Under the pieces are notes generated by a model. That model had not been told where the DNA came from, did no database searches, and saw only the letters and a list, made by a program, of their open reading frames with translations. From NCBI RefSeq assembly GCF_028829235.1, contig NZ_JAIWJY010000002.1, forward strand, positions 186,001 to 250,000: DNA of 64,000 nt, written 5' to 3'. The position numbers and the translations under genes were made by a program. Shown here piece by piece: positions 36,560 to 45,169 of the stretch (positions are counted from its first letter, which is position 1; every line of letters begins with the position of its first letter). Source of the DNA: Tenacibaculum larymnensis. GTDB lineage: Bacteria; Bacteroidota; Bacteroidia; Flavobacteriales; Flavobacteriaceae.

Positions 36560-37546
36560 ATGAAAAAAATACTAAACACCCTATTTGAACAAAAACGATT
36601 GACCAAAGAACAATCGAAAGAAGTGTTGATAAATATCGCACAAGAAAAATACAATGCTTCACAAATAGCAGCATTCATTACTGTGTTTTTAATGCGCCCA
36701 GTTTCAGTAGATGAATTGTCAGGGTTTAGAGAAGCTTTGTTGGAATTAGCAATAAAAGTGGATTTGTCAGATTTTAACACCATTGATTTATGTGGAACAG
36801 GAGGTGATGGAAAAAACACGTTTAACATTTCAACATTAACCTCATTTATCGTAGCAGGAACAGGGCATAAAGTGGCTAAACATGGAAATTATGGAGTTTC
36901 TTCAGCATCAGGATCATCCAATATGTTGGAGTTTTTAGGGTATAACTTCACGAATGATGAAACTACGTTGAAACGACAGTTAGATGAAGCAAATATTTGT
37001 TTTTTACATGCTCCATTATTTCATCCAGCGATGAAGGTGGTAGCTCCGATCCGAAGAGAATTAGGAGTAAAAACATTTTTTAATATGTTAGGTCCGTTAG
37101 TAAACCCGAGTCAACCACAAAATCAGTTGGTAGGGGTATTTAATTTAGAAGTAGCTAGAGTATACAATTATATGTTACAACAATCTGATGTGAACTATGG
37201 AGTGGTGCATGCATTAGACGGTTATGATGAAATTTCATTAACAGGAGATTTTAAATTATTTACAAAAGAAGCAGAGCAACAAGTTTCCCCGTCCGATTTA
37301 GGACAACAACAAATTGCACCGTCTGCTATTTTTGGAGGAAATACTGTGAAAGAAGCTGCCGAAATATTTGTGAATATTATAAATGGAAAAGGAACTGAAG
37401 CACAAAACAATGTGGTATTAACCAATGCTGCTTTTGCTTTAAAAACCTTTGATAAAGAGAAGAGTTTTGAAACTGCTTTTGAAGAAGCAAAAGACTCTTT
37501 ATTAGGGTTAAAAGCGAAAGAATCGTTAGAGAAATTAGTAAACTAA
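36560..37546 (+). CDS. trpD: anthranilate phosphoribosyltransferase
   Basis: 328 residues with the glycine-rich PRPP site LCGTGGDGKNTFNIST and KHGNYGVSSASGSSNMLE, then VRRELGVKTFFNMLGPLVNPSQP in the form PIRRELGVKTFFN. It transfers anthranilate to PRPP. The gaps on both sides (69 and 139 bp) are unusually wide for an operon and contain repeats. Confidence 0.96.
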   Translation: MKKILNTLFEQKRLTKEQSKEVLINIAQEKYNASQIAAFITVFLMRPVSVDELSGFREALLELAIKVDLSDFNTIDLCGTGGDGKNTFNISTLTSFIVAGTGHKVAKHGNYGVSSASGSSNMLEFLGYNFTNDETTLKRQLDEANICFLHAPLFHPAMKVVAPIRRELGVKTFFNMLGPLVNPSQPQNQLVGVFNLEVARVYNYMLQQSDVNYGVVHALDGYDEISLTGDFKLFTKEAEQQVSPSDLGQQQIAPSAIFGGNTVKEAAEIFVNIINGKGTEAQNNVVLTNAAFALKTFDKEKSFETAFEEAKDSLLGLKAKESLEKLVN

Positions 37547-37599
37547 GACTGAAGAGTGTCAATTCGATTGAATTTATAAGGAACGAATAAATTAGTACT

Positions 37600-37670
37600 G
37601 AGAACAAGTATTTCTCGATACAATTTCCTACTAAAGTAGAAAATCACTCGAAATGACAAAATATTAAAAA
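37600..37670. repeat. composite palindromic repeat between trpD and trpC
   Basis: An arm TTTCTCGATACAATTTCCTA, then a short centre and an arm containing ACTCGAAATGAC, followed by AATGACAAAATATTAAAAA (37652-37670), which is identical to 13879-13897. Inner parts CTACT/AGTAG pair. It is an inserted intergenic element within the operon. Confidence 0.6.
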
Positions 37671-37685
37671 ATCATAATTGATTAT

Positions 37686-38474
37686 ATGACAATACTAGAT
37701 AAAATAATAGCCTTTAAAAAACAAGAAGTAGCAAAAATAAAAGCTGAGGTTGCAGTTAAAAAACTGGTGGAGAGTCCAAATTTTAAAAGACAACCAATCT
37801 CGTTAAAAAAATCATTGTTAGAGCCATATTCAACAGGAATTATAGCAGAGTTTAAACGTCAATCACCTTCCAAAGGAATTATCAACGATAAGTCAACAGT
37901 TGCTGAAGTAACCAACGGGTATTTAGATGCCAATGTAGCAGCGCAATCTATTTTAACCGATACATCTTTCTTCGGAGGAACCATGGCAGATTTGATGGAA
38001 GCGAGAGTTATCAACCAACAAAAACCAATTTTGAGAAAAGACTTTATTGTTGACGGATTTCAAATCGTGGAAGCAAAAGCTATTGGAGCCGATGTTGTTT
38101 TGTTAATAGCTGTTTGCTTAACCTCAGAGCAGTTGAAAAATTACGGTCAGTTAGCTACAGACTTAGGTTTAGAGGTATTGTACGAAGTACATACCCAAGA
38201 AGATTTAGATAAAATTGGAGATTTAGACAATAAAATTATAGGAATTAACAATAGAAACTTAAAAACATTTGAAGTTGATTTAGAACATTCTATAAACTTA
38301 GCAAATCAAATTCCTGATACTGTTGTGAAGGTTTCTGAAAGCGGAATTTCTGATCCAAGAATTATTACGGGGTTAAAAGAACATGGTTTTCATGGCTTTT
38401 TAATAGGAGAAAATTTTATGAAAACAGATAACCCTGGACAAGCATGTCAAGAATTTATCGATCAAATTAGATAA
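37686..38474 (+). CDS. trpC: indole-3-glycerol-phosphate synthase
   Basis: 262 residues, TIM barrel. Active-site motifs: AEFKRQSPSKG, LTDTSFFGG, LRKDFIVD, IGINNRNLKTFEVD, VSESGI and GFLIGENFMK. Converts CdRP to indole-3-glycerol phosphate. Single-domain form, with trpF as a separate gene one base downstream. Confidence 0.97.
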   Translation: MTILDKIIAFKKQEVAKIKAEVAVKKLVESPNFKRQPISLKKSLLEPYSTGIIAEFKRQSPSKGIINDKSTVAEVTNGYLDANVAAQSILTDTSFFGGTMADLMEARVINQQKPILRKDFIVDGFQIVEAKAIGADVVLLIAVCLTSEQLKNYGQLATDLGLEVLYEVHTQEDLDKIGDLDNKIIGINNRNLKTFEVDLEHSINLANQIPDTVVKVSESGISDPRIITGLKEHGFHGFLIGENFMKTDNPGQACQEFIDQIR

Positions 38475-38475
38475 T

Positions 38476-39117
38476 ATGAAATTAAAAGTTTGCGGGATGA
38501 AGTTTGTAGAAAATATTCAGCAAGTAGCTGAATTACAACCTGATTATTTAGGCTTTATTTTCTATGAAAAATCTCCAAGAAATTTTGAAGGTATCATTCC
38601 GAAACTACCCAAAGGAATCAAAAAAGTAGGCGTTTTTGTAAATGAATATGTAGAAATAGTAGTTTCATTAGTTGAAGAATATCAGTTAGAAGCAGTTCAG
38701 TTACATGGAGATGAATCTGTAGCGTATATTAAAGAGTTAAAACAACATCTACCAAAAGTAGAAATCATCAAAGTATTTGGAATTAAAGGAGCATTCAATT
38801 TTGAGCTTTTAAAACCGTACGAAGAAGTAGTTGATTACTTTTTGTTTGATACTAAAGGGAAAGAGCGCGGAGGAAACGGAATAACATTTAATTGGCAAGT
38901 TTTAAAAGATTATAATTCAACAAAAGGGTACTTCTTAAGCGGTGGAATAGGTTTGGAAGAAATAGATGAGTTAACCACGTTTTTTAAAACGTCAGCATCT
39001 AAGTATTGCTATGCCATTGATGTGAACAGCAAGTTTGAAACAAAGCCAGGAATAAAATCAGTAAAAAAAATAGAACAGTTTAAGGCTTATTGCCAAAAGC
39101 TAACAGCTAAAAGCTAA
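38476..39117 (+). CDS. trpF: phosphoribosylanthranilate isomerase
   Basis: 213 residues. The catalytic Cys in KVCGMK at the N-terminus and the catalytic Asp in [14 protein letters not shown] are both present. TIM barrel. The last codons (KLTAKS) are made of a short repeat related to the trpB-trpA gap, so the C-terminus may have been extended by repeat insertion. Confidence 0.95.
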   Translation: MKLKVCGMKFVENIQQVAELQPDYLGFIFYEKSPRNFEGIIPKLPKGIKKVGVFVNEYVEIVVSLVEEYQLEAVQLHGDESVAYIKELKQHLPKVEIIKVFGIKGAFNFELLKPYEEVVDYFLFDTKGKERGGNGITFNWQVLKDYNSTKGYFLSGGIGLEEIDELTTFFKTSASKYCYAIDVNSKFETKPGIKSVKKIEQFKAYCQKLTAKS

Positions 39118-39121
39118 TCAT

Positions 39122-40297
39122 ATGAAATTTCAACCAGATAATAACGGGTATTATGGGCAATTTGGAGGAGCATTTATTCCAGAATTGTTATACCCAAATG
39201 TAAAAGAATTAGAAGATAATTATATACAAATTATAGAGTCTGAAGCTTTTCAGCAAGAATATAAAGACTTATTAAAACACTATGTTGGTCGTCCGAGTCC
39301 GTTGTATTTAGCAAAACGATTATCAGAGAAATACGGAGCGACTATTTATTTAAAGCGAGAAGATTTAAATCATACAGGAGCGCATAAAGTAAATAATACC
39401 ATTGGTCAGATTTTAATAGCAAAACATTTAGGGAAAACTAAAATTTTAGCAGAAACAGGAGCAGGACAACATGGAGTGGCTACGGCAACAGTATGTGCTT
39501 TAATGGGATTAGAGTGTATTGTTTTTATGGGAGAAACTGATATTAAACGTCAAGCACCTAATGTAGCACGTATGAAAATGCTAGGAGCAACAGTAGTCGC
39601 TGCAACCAGTGGAAGTAAAACCTTAAAAGATGCCACCAATGAAGCGATTCGTTATTGGATTCAACATCCAGATACGTATTATTTAATAGGTTCCGTAGTG
39701 GGGCCACATCCATATCCAGATATGGTGGCACGCTTACAAGCAGTAATTTCAGAAGAAATGAAAATCCAATTAAAGGAGCAAACAGGGAAAGAGAATCCAG
39801 ATACCATTATAGCTTGTGTAGGTGGAGGAAGTAATGCTGCTGGTGCTTTTTATCATTATTTAGAGGATGAAGAGGTGGAGTTAATCGCAGTTGAAGCAGC
39901 AGGATTAGGAGTGAATTCTGGAGAAAGTGCTGCGACATCACAGTTAGGAGAAGTAGGAGTTATTCATGGAAGTAAAACCATTTTAATGCAAGATGAGTAC
40001 GGACAAATTGTAGAACCGTATTCGATTTCAGCAGGATTGGATTACCCTGGAGTAGGACCATTACATGCTTATTTACATGAAACAAAACGCGCAACGTTTA
40101 TGAATGCTACTGATAAGGAAGCTTTAGATGCAGCCTACGAGCTAACAAAAATAGAAGGAATTATTCCTGCTTTAGAAAGTGCACATGCCTTGGCAGTATT
40201 ACCGAAAATGAATTTACAAAAAGACCAAGTTGTGGTGATAAACTTATCAGGAAGAGGAGATAAAGATTTAGAAACGTATATAAAACATTTAAGCTAA
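39122..40297 (+). CDS. trpB: tryptophan synthase beta subunit
   Basis: 391 residues, usual for TrpB1. The pyridoxal-phosphate Lys89 lies in [13 protein letters not shown]; the phosphate-binding loop is GGGSNAAG; also [14 protein letters not shown] and [11 protein letters not shown]. It condenses indole with serine. Followed by trpA after a 33-bp gap containing short repeats. Confidence 0.98.
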   Translation: MKFQPDNNGYYGQFGGAFIPELLYPNVKELEDNYIQIIESEAFQQEYKDLLKHYVGRPSPLYLAKRLSEKYGATIYLKREDLNHTGAHKVNNTIGQILIAKHLGKTKILAETGAGQHGVATATVCALMGLECIVFMGETDIKRQAPNVARMKMLGATVVAATSGSKTLKDATNEAIRYWIQHPDTYYLIGSVVGPHPYPDMVARLQAVISEEMKIQLKEQTGKENPDTIIACVGGGSNAAGAFYHYLEDEEVELIAVEAAGLGVNSGESAATSQLGEVGVIHGSKTILMQDEYGQIVEPYSISAGLDYPGVGPLHAYLHETKRATFMNATDKEALDAAYELTKIEGIIPALESAHALAVLPKMNLQKDQVVVINLSGRGDKDLETYIKHLS

Positions 40298-40330
40298 TAG
40301 CCTCTGGCTAATGGCTAAAAGCTATTAAAA

Positions 40331-41101
40331 ATGAACTCAATTCAAGATATATTCAATCAAAAAGAAAACGATTTACTATCAATTTTCTTTACAGCAGGTT
40401 TTCCAAAATTAGACGATACCACAAAAATTATTACCGAATTAAGTAATAGCGGAGTTAATTTTATAGAAGTAGGTTTGCCATATTCTGATCCGTTAGCTGA
40501 TGGACCAACTATTCAGTATAGTAGTGATGTAGCATTGAAAAATGGCATGAATCTCGATGTTGTTTTTAAGCAATTAGAGTCGATTAAAGATTCAAATACA
40601 ACGCCTTTGGTATTAATGGGCTATTTGAACCAAATTATTAAATATGGAGAAGATAAATTCTGTAAAAAAGTAAAAGATTGCGGAATTGACACTGTCATTA
40701 TTCCTGATTTACCTATGGTTGAATACGAGAACCATTATCAACAGTTATTCAAAAACTACGGAATTACGAATGTGTTTTTAATTACACCGCATACTTCAGA
40801 TGAACGCATCCGTAAGATAGATTCTTTATCAGATGCTTTTATTTATGTAGTTGCTTCAGCATCTATTACAGGTGCTAAAGGCGAAGTTTCCGAAGAACAA
40901 ATCAACTACTTTAAAAGAATTCAAGCGATGAATTTACAAAGTAAGTTAATTGTTGGTTTTGGTATTTCAGATCATAAAACATTCTCTACTGCCTGTGAAT
41001 ATGCAAACGGAGCAATTATTGGTTCAGCTTTTATAAAAGAGTTAGAAAAAAAGGGAGTTGAAGGAATTGGTGATTTTGTGAAAACTGTTAAGAACTGTTA
41101 A
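40331..41101 (+). CDS. trpA: tryptophan synthase alpha subunit
   Basis: 256 residues. Catalytic Glu in FIEVGLPYSDPLADGPTIQ and Asp in VIIPDLPMVEYEN; GFGISDHKT phosphate loop. Cleaves indole-3-glycerol phosphate to indole for TrpB. Last gene of the operon; no strong terminator follows before the next gene. Confidence 0.96.
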   Translation: MNSIQDIFNQKENDLLSIFFTAGFPKLDDTTKIITELSNSGVNFIEVGLPYSDPLADGPTIQYSSDVALKNGMNLDVVFKQLESIKDSNTTPLVLMGYLNQIIKYGEDKFCKKVKDCGIDTVIIPDLPMVEYENHYQQLFKNYGITNVFLITPHTSDERIRKIDSLSDAFIYVVASASITGAKGEVSEEQINYFKRIQAMNLQSKLIVGFGISDHKTFSTACEYANGAIIGSAFIKELEKKGVEGIGDFVKTVKNC

Positions 41102-41169
41102 TATATTCCTAATTTTATTAGAGTTTTAGTCATAATGAAGTAATTTGGGGATTTAAAAAATCAAACAAT

Positions 41170-44100
41170 ATGACTAAAAAGATATTCTTAGGGGTGGCTT
41201 TAATAGCAAGTAATTTTTTATTTGCGCAACATACGTTAATTCGTAAGCCTGTGATAAGCCCTGATGCTTCTCAAATGGCATTCAGTTATTATGGCGATAT
41301 TTGGCTATATAACTTTAACAATCAACAAACAAAAAGGTTAACCATTCATAAAGGTTACGAAAGCAACCCTGTTTGGAGTACAGATGGAACTGAAATTGCA
41401 TTTTCATCAAATAGAAAAGGAAATGATAATGTATTTGTAACCTCAGTAAAAGGAGGAGTTCCTAAACAGTTAACATATTATCCAACAACAAATACACCTA
41501 CGGATTGGACAAAAGAAGGAGATATTGTATTTACTACTGGTCGTGTATTAAGAGGCCCAGAGTGGGATAAACAAATGTATGTAGTTAATGAAAAAGGAGA
41601 AACACCACGTCGTTTATTAACTGCTTATGGAGAAATGGCTTCCGTATCACCAAATGGAAAATTAATTGCTTTTACCAAAGGAGCGTGTCGTATTGCACGT
41701 GAGGATTATGCTGGTTCTGCACAACGTGATATTTGGATATACAATACAGAAACAAATAAATATCACCAAATAACAACAAGTAATAAGAACGATCATTCTC
41801 CAGCTTGGGATGCAGCCGGAAATTTATATTATATAGGTGCAAAAAGTGGACGTTATAATATTTATAAGCAAGCAATTTCATCAAATGGAACTGCTAACGG
41901 TACAGCTACTCAATTAACGAGACAAGCTAAAGATGGTGTACAGACATTTTCGGTAAGTAACAGCGGGGTAATTGTTTATACTAGTGGAGCTGATACGTTC
42001 AAATTAGTAAATGGGAAAACTCAAAAAGTTAATTTAGATATTGTTTCAGACAATCGTTTTGAAGAAGAAGAAACCAAAACAGTTTCAGGAAACATTAGTA
42101 ATTATGCGGTTTCACCGAATGGTAAAAATGTAGCTTTAGAAATTAATGGAGAAATCTTTGTTAAGGAAAACAATAAGGAAAAGAAGCGTTCAAACAATGT
42201 AAGCAAGCATCCTTATAGAGATATTAATCCACAGTGGTTAGACGATAAAACAGTTGTTTTTTCTTCTGATAGAGATGGAGTTTATCAATTGTATAGTACA
42301 GTTTCTATAGATACTTTAGTGGGGTTACACCGTAGTTTAAAAACAAAAGTTTCTAAACTAACAAATAGTAAAGAAGATATTGAATATTCCTTAGTTTCTC
42401 CTGATGGAAAGAAGATAGCTTACCAGGTAGGAAGAGGAATTTTAATGATTGCTGATGTTAAAAAAGGTAAAATAACAAATGCTAAAGAATACTCTAACTC
42501 ATGGGCAGCAGCAGAGGGAGTTTCATGGAGTCCAGACAGTAAGTATATAGCGTATTCTCAAGAGGACTTAAATTTTGATAGCGAAATTTTTATTCAATCG
42601 ATTGAAAAACCATCTACCAAAATGAATGTGTCTATGCATCCAAGAAGTGACCGTAATCCAGTTTGGAGTGCAGACGGAAAAAAGTTAGCATTTTTATCAA
42701 ACAGAAGCGGAATTAATTATGATGTATGGATGGTTTGGTTGGAAAAATCAGATTGGGAAAAGTCAAAATTAGATCACGAAGAAGGATCTTATTATCCTGA
42801 GAAGAAAGAAGAACCTTCTAAAGAGAAAGAAGTAAAAAAAGGAAAGAAAAAGAAGAAAAAAGTAGTTGTAAAAATAGATGAAGATAAAATTTATGATCGC
42901 TTAGTACAGGTTACTTCTCTACAGGATAATGAGTATAGCCCTGTGTTTAGTGTTGATAGTGATTTTATATATTTTTCAGCAACTAACCCTGCTACAGAAA
43001 AAAGAAGTACATATAAAGTTAAATGGGACGGTAGCAAACCAAAATTAGTTAAAGGTGTAGCCAACGCAAGAAACTTTACTGAAAACAAAGGGAAAATTTA
43101 CTTTACTTCAAAAGGAAGATTAGCTGAATTAAACACTAAGTCAGATAAAGTAACAAATTTACCACACACTGCTACGTATACTACCTATAGAGACGAAGTT
43201 TTTCAGCAGGTTTTTGAAGAAGGTATACGAGCATTAACCGCTGGTTTTTACGATCCAGAATTTCATGGTTATAATTGGAATGCCTTGGTGAAAAAATATA
43301 AGCCATGGGTATTGTCAGCAACTACACAACAAGATTACACATATATGTTTAATTTGTTGCTAGGACAATTAAATGCGAGTCATATGGGCTACCGTGGAAG
43401 TGCGCCAAGAAATACAAATGATAAGGTTGGAGTATTAGGGTTAGAAGTAGAGAATACTAAAAAAGGAGTTAAGGTTTCTTATGTGTTACCAAATTCAGTG
43501 GCAGATAAATCTACGAGTAAATTAAAAGTAGGAGATGTTATTACAGCTGTTAACGGACAAGAAATTAAAAAGAACACGAATTTTTATAGTTTACTAAAGA
43601 ATACACAATCAAAAGAGATTTTATTGAGTTTAGATAATGGTAAAGATGTAGTGTTACGTCCAGAAAGATCGTTAAGAAAGCTGCAATATGAAGAATGGGT
43701 AAATTCTAGAAAGAAGTTGGTAGATGAGTATTCAAATGGTCAATTAGGATATATTCACATTCAAGGAATGAACATGCCAAGTTTTGAACGTTTTGAACGT
43801 GAACTAAAAGCAAGTGGGTATGGTAAAAAAGGAATTGTAATTGATGTACGTTATAACGGTGGTGGTTGGACTACAGACCGATTAATGGCAGTGTTAAATG
43901 TAGATCAACATGCATATACAGTTCCAAGAGGAGCAGCTAAAAGCTTAAAAAATCATCAAAAATTTAAAGGAAATTATCCATTTAATGAGCGAGCTATTTT
44001 ATCGGTAAACACAAAGCCTATGGTAGCTTTATGTAATGAAAATAGTTATTCAAATGCAGAGATTTTCTCGCACGCGTTCAAAAATTTAGGCTTAGGGAAA

Positions 44101-44337
44101 TTAGTAGGACAACCAACTTTTGGAGCAGTAATTTCTACAGGAGGTAAACGCCTACAGAACGGATATATTCGTATGCCATTCAGAGCGTGGTATGTGAAAA
44201 AATCAGGAAAGAATATGGAGAACGAGGCCCCAGCAGTACCAGATTATTTAGTAAAAAACGCACCAGGATGGAAGGATAGAGGAGAAGACGCTCAATTAAA
44301 GAAAGCAGTTGAGGTGTTGTTACAAAATGTTGACTAA
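41170..44337 (+). CDS. tricorn-like S41 family peptidase
   Basis: 1055 residues with a signal peptide (MTKKIFLGVALIASNFLFAQ). Residues from about 30 to 560 form PD40/WD40-like beta-propeller units (ISPDASQMAFSYYGDIW, NPVWSADGKKLAFLSNRSG); a Lys-rich linker follows, then a helical core domain, a PDZ domain (GVLGLEVENTKKGVKVSYVLPNSVADKS) and the S41 part with the nucleophile region NENSYSNAEIFSHAFK. It degrades peptides in the periplasm or extracellularly. Ends at the 62-bp palindrome. Confidence 0.93.
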   Translation: MTKKIFLGVALIASNFLFAQHTLIRKPVISPDASQMAFSYYGDIWLYNFNNQQTKRLTIHKGYESNPVWSTDGTEIAFSSNRKGNDNVFVTSVKGGVPKQLTYYPTTNTPTDWTKEGDIVFTTGRVLRGPEWDKQMYVVNEKGETPRRLLTAYGEMASVSPNGKLIAFTKGACRIAREDYAGSAQRDIWIYNTETNKYHQITTSNKNDHSPAWDAAGNLYYIGAKSGRYNIYKQAISSNGTANGTATQLTRQAKDGVQTFSVSNSGVIVYTSGADTFKLVNGKTQKVNLDIVSDNRFEEEETKTVSGNISNYAVSPNGKNVALEINGEIFVKENNKEKKRSNNVSKHPYRDINPQWLDDKTVVFSSDRDGVYQLYSTVSIDTLVGLHRSLKTKVSKLTNSKEDIEYSLVSPDGKKIAYQVGRGILMIADVKKGKITNAKEYSNSWAAAEGVSWSPDSKYIAYSQEDLNFDSEIFIQSIEKPSTKMNVSMHPRSDRNPVWSADGKKLAFLSNRSGINYDVWMVWLEKSDWEKSKLDHEEGSYYPEKKEEPSKEKEVKKGKKKKKKVVVKIDEDKIYDRLVQVTSLQDNEYSPVFSVDSDFIYFSATNPATEKRSTYKVKWDGSKPKLVKGVANARNFTENKGKIYFTSKGRLAELNTKSDKVTNLPHTATYTTYRDEVFQQVFEEGIRALTAGFYDPEFHGYNWNALVKKYKPWVLSATTQQDYTYMFNLLLGQLNASHMGYRGSAPRNTNDKVGVLGLEVENTKKGVKVSYVLPNSVADKSTSKLKVGDVITAVNGQEIKKNTNFYSLLKNTQSKEILLSLDNGKDVVLRPERSLRKLQYEEWVNSRKKLVDEYSNGQLGYIHIQGMNMPSFERFERELKASGYGKKGIVIDVRYNGGGWTTDRLMAVLNVDQHAYTVPRGAAKSLKNHQKFKGNYPFNERAILSVNTKPMVALCNENSYSNAEIFSHAFKNLGLGKLVGQPTFGAVISTGGKRLQNGYIRMPFRAWYVKKSGKNMENEAPAVPDYLVKNAPGWKDRGEDAQLKKAVEVLLQNVD

Positions 44338-44339
44338 AA

Positions 44340-44401
44340 AACTCTAGTATAAAACAAAAAAACCGAGTTTAAACTCGGTTTTTTTGTTTTATACTAGAGT
44401 T
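44340..44401. terminator. 62-bp perfect palindrome acting as bidirectional terminator
   Basis: Each arm is 31 bp with no mismatch and no spacer; the centre is GAGTTTAAACTC. The arms contain AACCGAGTTT/AAACTCGGTT with runs of seven As and Ts, and extend out to ACTCTAGTAT and its complement. It lies 2 bp from the stop of the tricorn-like gene and 20 bp from the stop of the convergent plug gene. Confidence 0.92.
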
Positions 44402-44421
44402 ATACTCGAAACTAGTTTTTC

Positions 44422-45030
44422 TTATAGGGTTTTTATTACAATTACTCCATTGGCACCTCTTGATCCATAAACAGCAGTTTCAGGACCTTTTAAAATAGTA
44501 ATAGATTTTATTAAATTAGGTCTAATTCTCCCAAAAGTTTTCTGGTTAATGTTTGTCCCATTTAAAATAAAAAGAGGGGTAGAATTACCGTTTATAGTTC
44601 CATACCCTCTAATTGTAATAACATTTCCAGAAGAAACATTTACACCTGGAATATTGCCTCTTAAATAATCGTAGATTGACCAGAATTGTTTTGGATCGAT
44701 GTTTTTTTTATTTTCATCAATAGTTAATAAATTTTTGTTTCCTTTTAGGATAATTATTTTAACTTTTTTTTGACCATTGTATTTAACGGTTTTAATACCT
44801 ATTTTGGGTGAGAAAGCACTTATTTTTTCAGGATTTTTTTTTACTTTTATTTTAAAAATACCTTTTGAATTTGTCCAACTTTTCTGTCTCACATTATCAA
44901 AAAGAATAACAGCACCAGAAACAGGTTTATTATTTTTATCTGTAACTTGAATAGTTAATTTTTTGGTTTGAGAGTTAGCAAGAAAACTGAAAGCTATTAT
45001 AGCAATTAGAAGTAATGTAATTTTTTTCAT
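44422..45030 (-). CDS. stand-alone TonB plug-domain protein (no barrel)
   Basis: 202 residues: signal peptide (MKKITLLLIAIIAFSFLANS), a carboxypeptidase-regulatory-like beta sandwich (LTIQVTDKNNKPVSGAVILFDN), and a plug domain (FWSIYDYLRGNIPGVNVSSG, TIRGYGTINGNSTPLFILNG, IKSITILKGPETAVYGSRG). It stops at GVIVIKTL, exactly where a receptor's barrel would begin. The ending is a clean stop followed by a palindromic terminator, so it is a complete gene and not a window or frameshift artefact. The function of barrel-less plugs is unclear. Confidence 0.88.
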   Translation of the reverse strand: MKKITLLLIAIIAFSFLANSQTKKLTIQVTDKNNKPVSGAVILFDNVRQKSWTNSKGIFKIKVKKNPEKISAFSPKIGIKTVKYNGQKKVKIIILKGNKNLLTIDENKKNIDPKQFWSIYDYLRGNIPGVNVSSGNVITIRGYGTINGNSTPLFILNGTNINQKTFGRIRPNLIKSITILKGPETAVYGSRGANGVIVIKTL

Positions 45031-45157
45031 AATTTTTGTTTTTTAATTTATGAATATATGAAAAAAAATGAAAGATCACTTGATTCGTGTCCTTTTTTTG
45101 TTTTTTATTGAGTATAGTATAGTTTTAAGAATATGAATTTAAAGCTTTTTTTATTCC

Positions 45158-45165
45158 TATTTTTG
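45158..45165 (+). promoter_or_regulatory. -7 box of recQ
   Basis: TATTTTTG fits TAnnTTTG and ends 4 nt before the recQ ATG, implying a leaderless mRNA. No clear -33 TTG. Confidence 0.5.
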
Positions 45166-45169
45166 CCAA

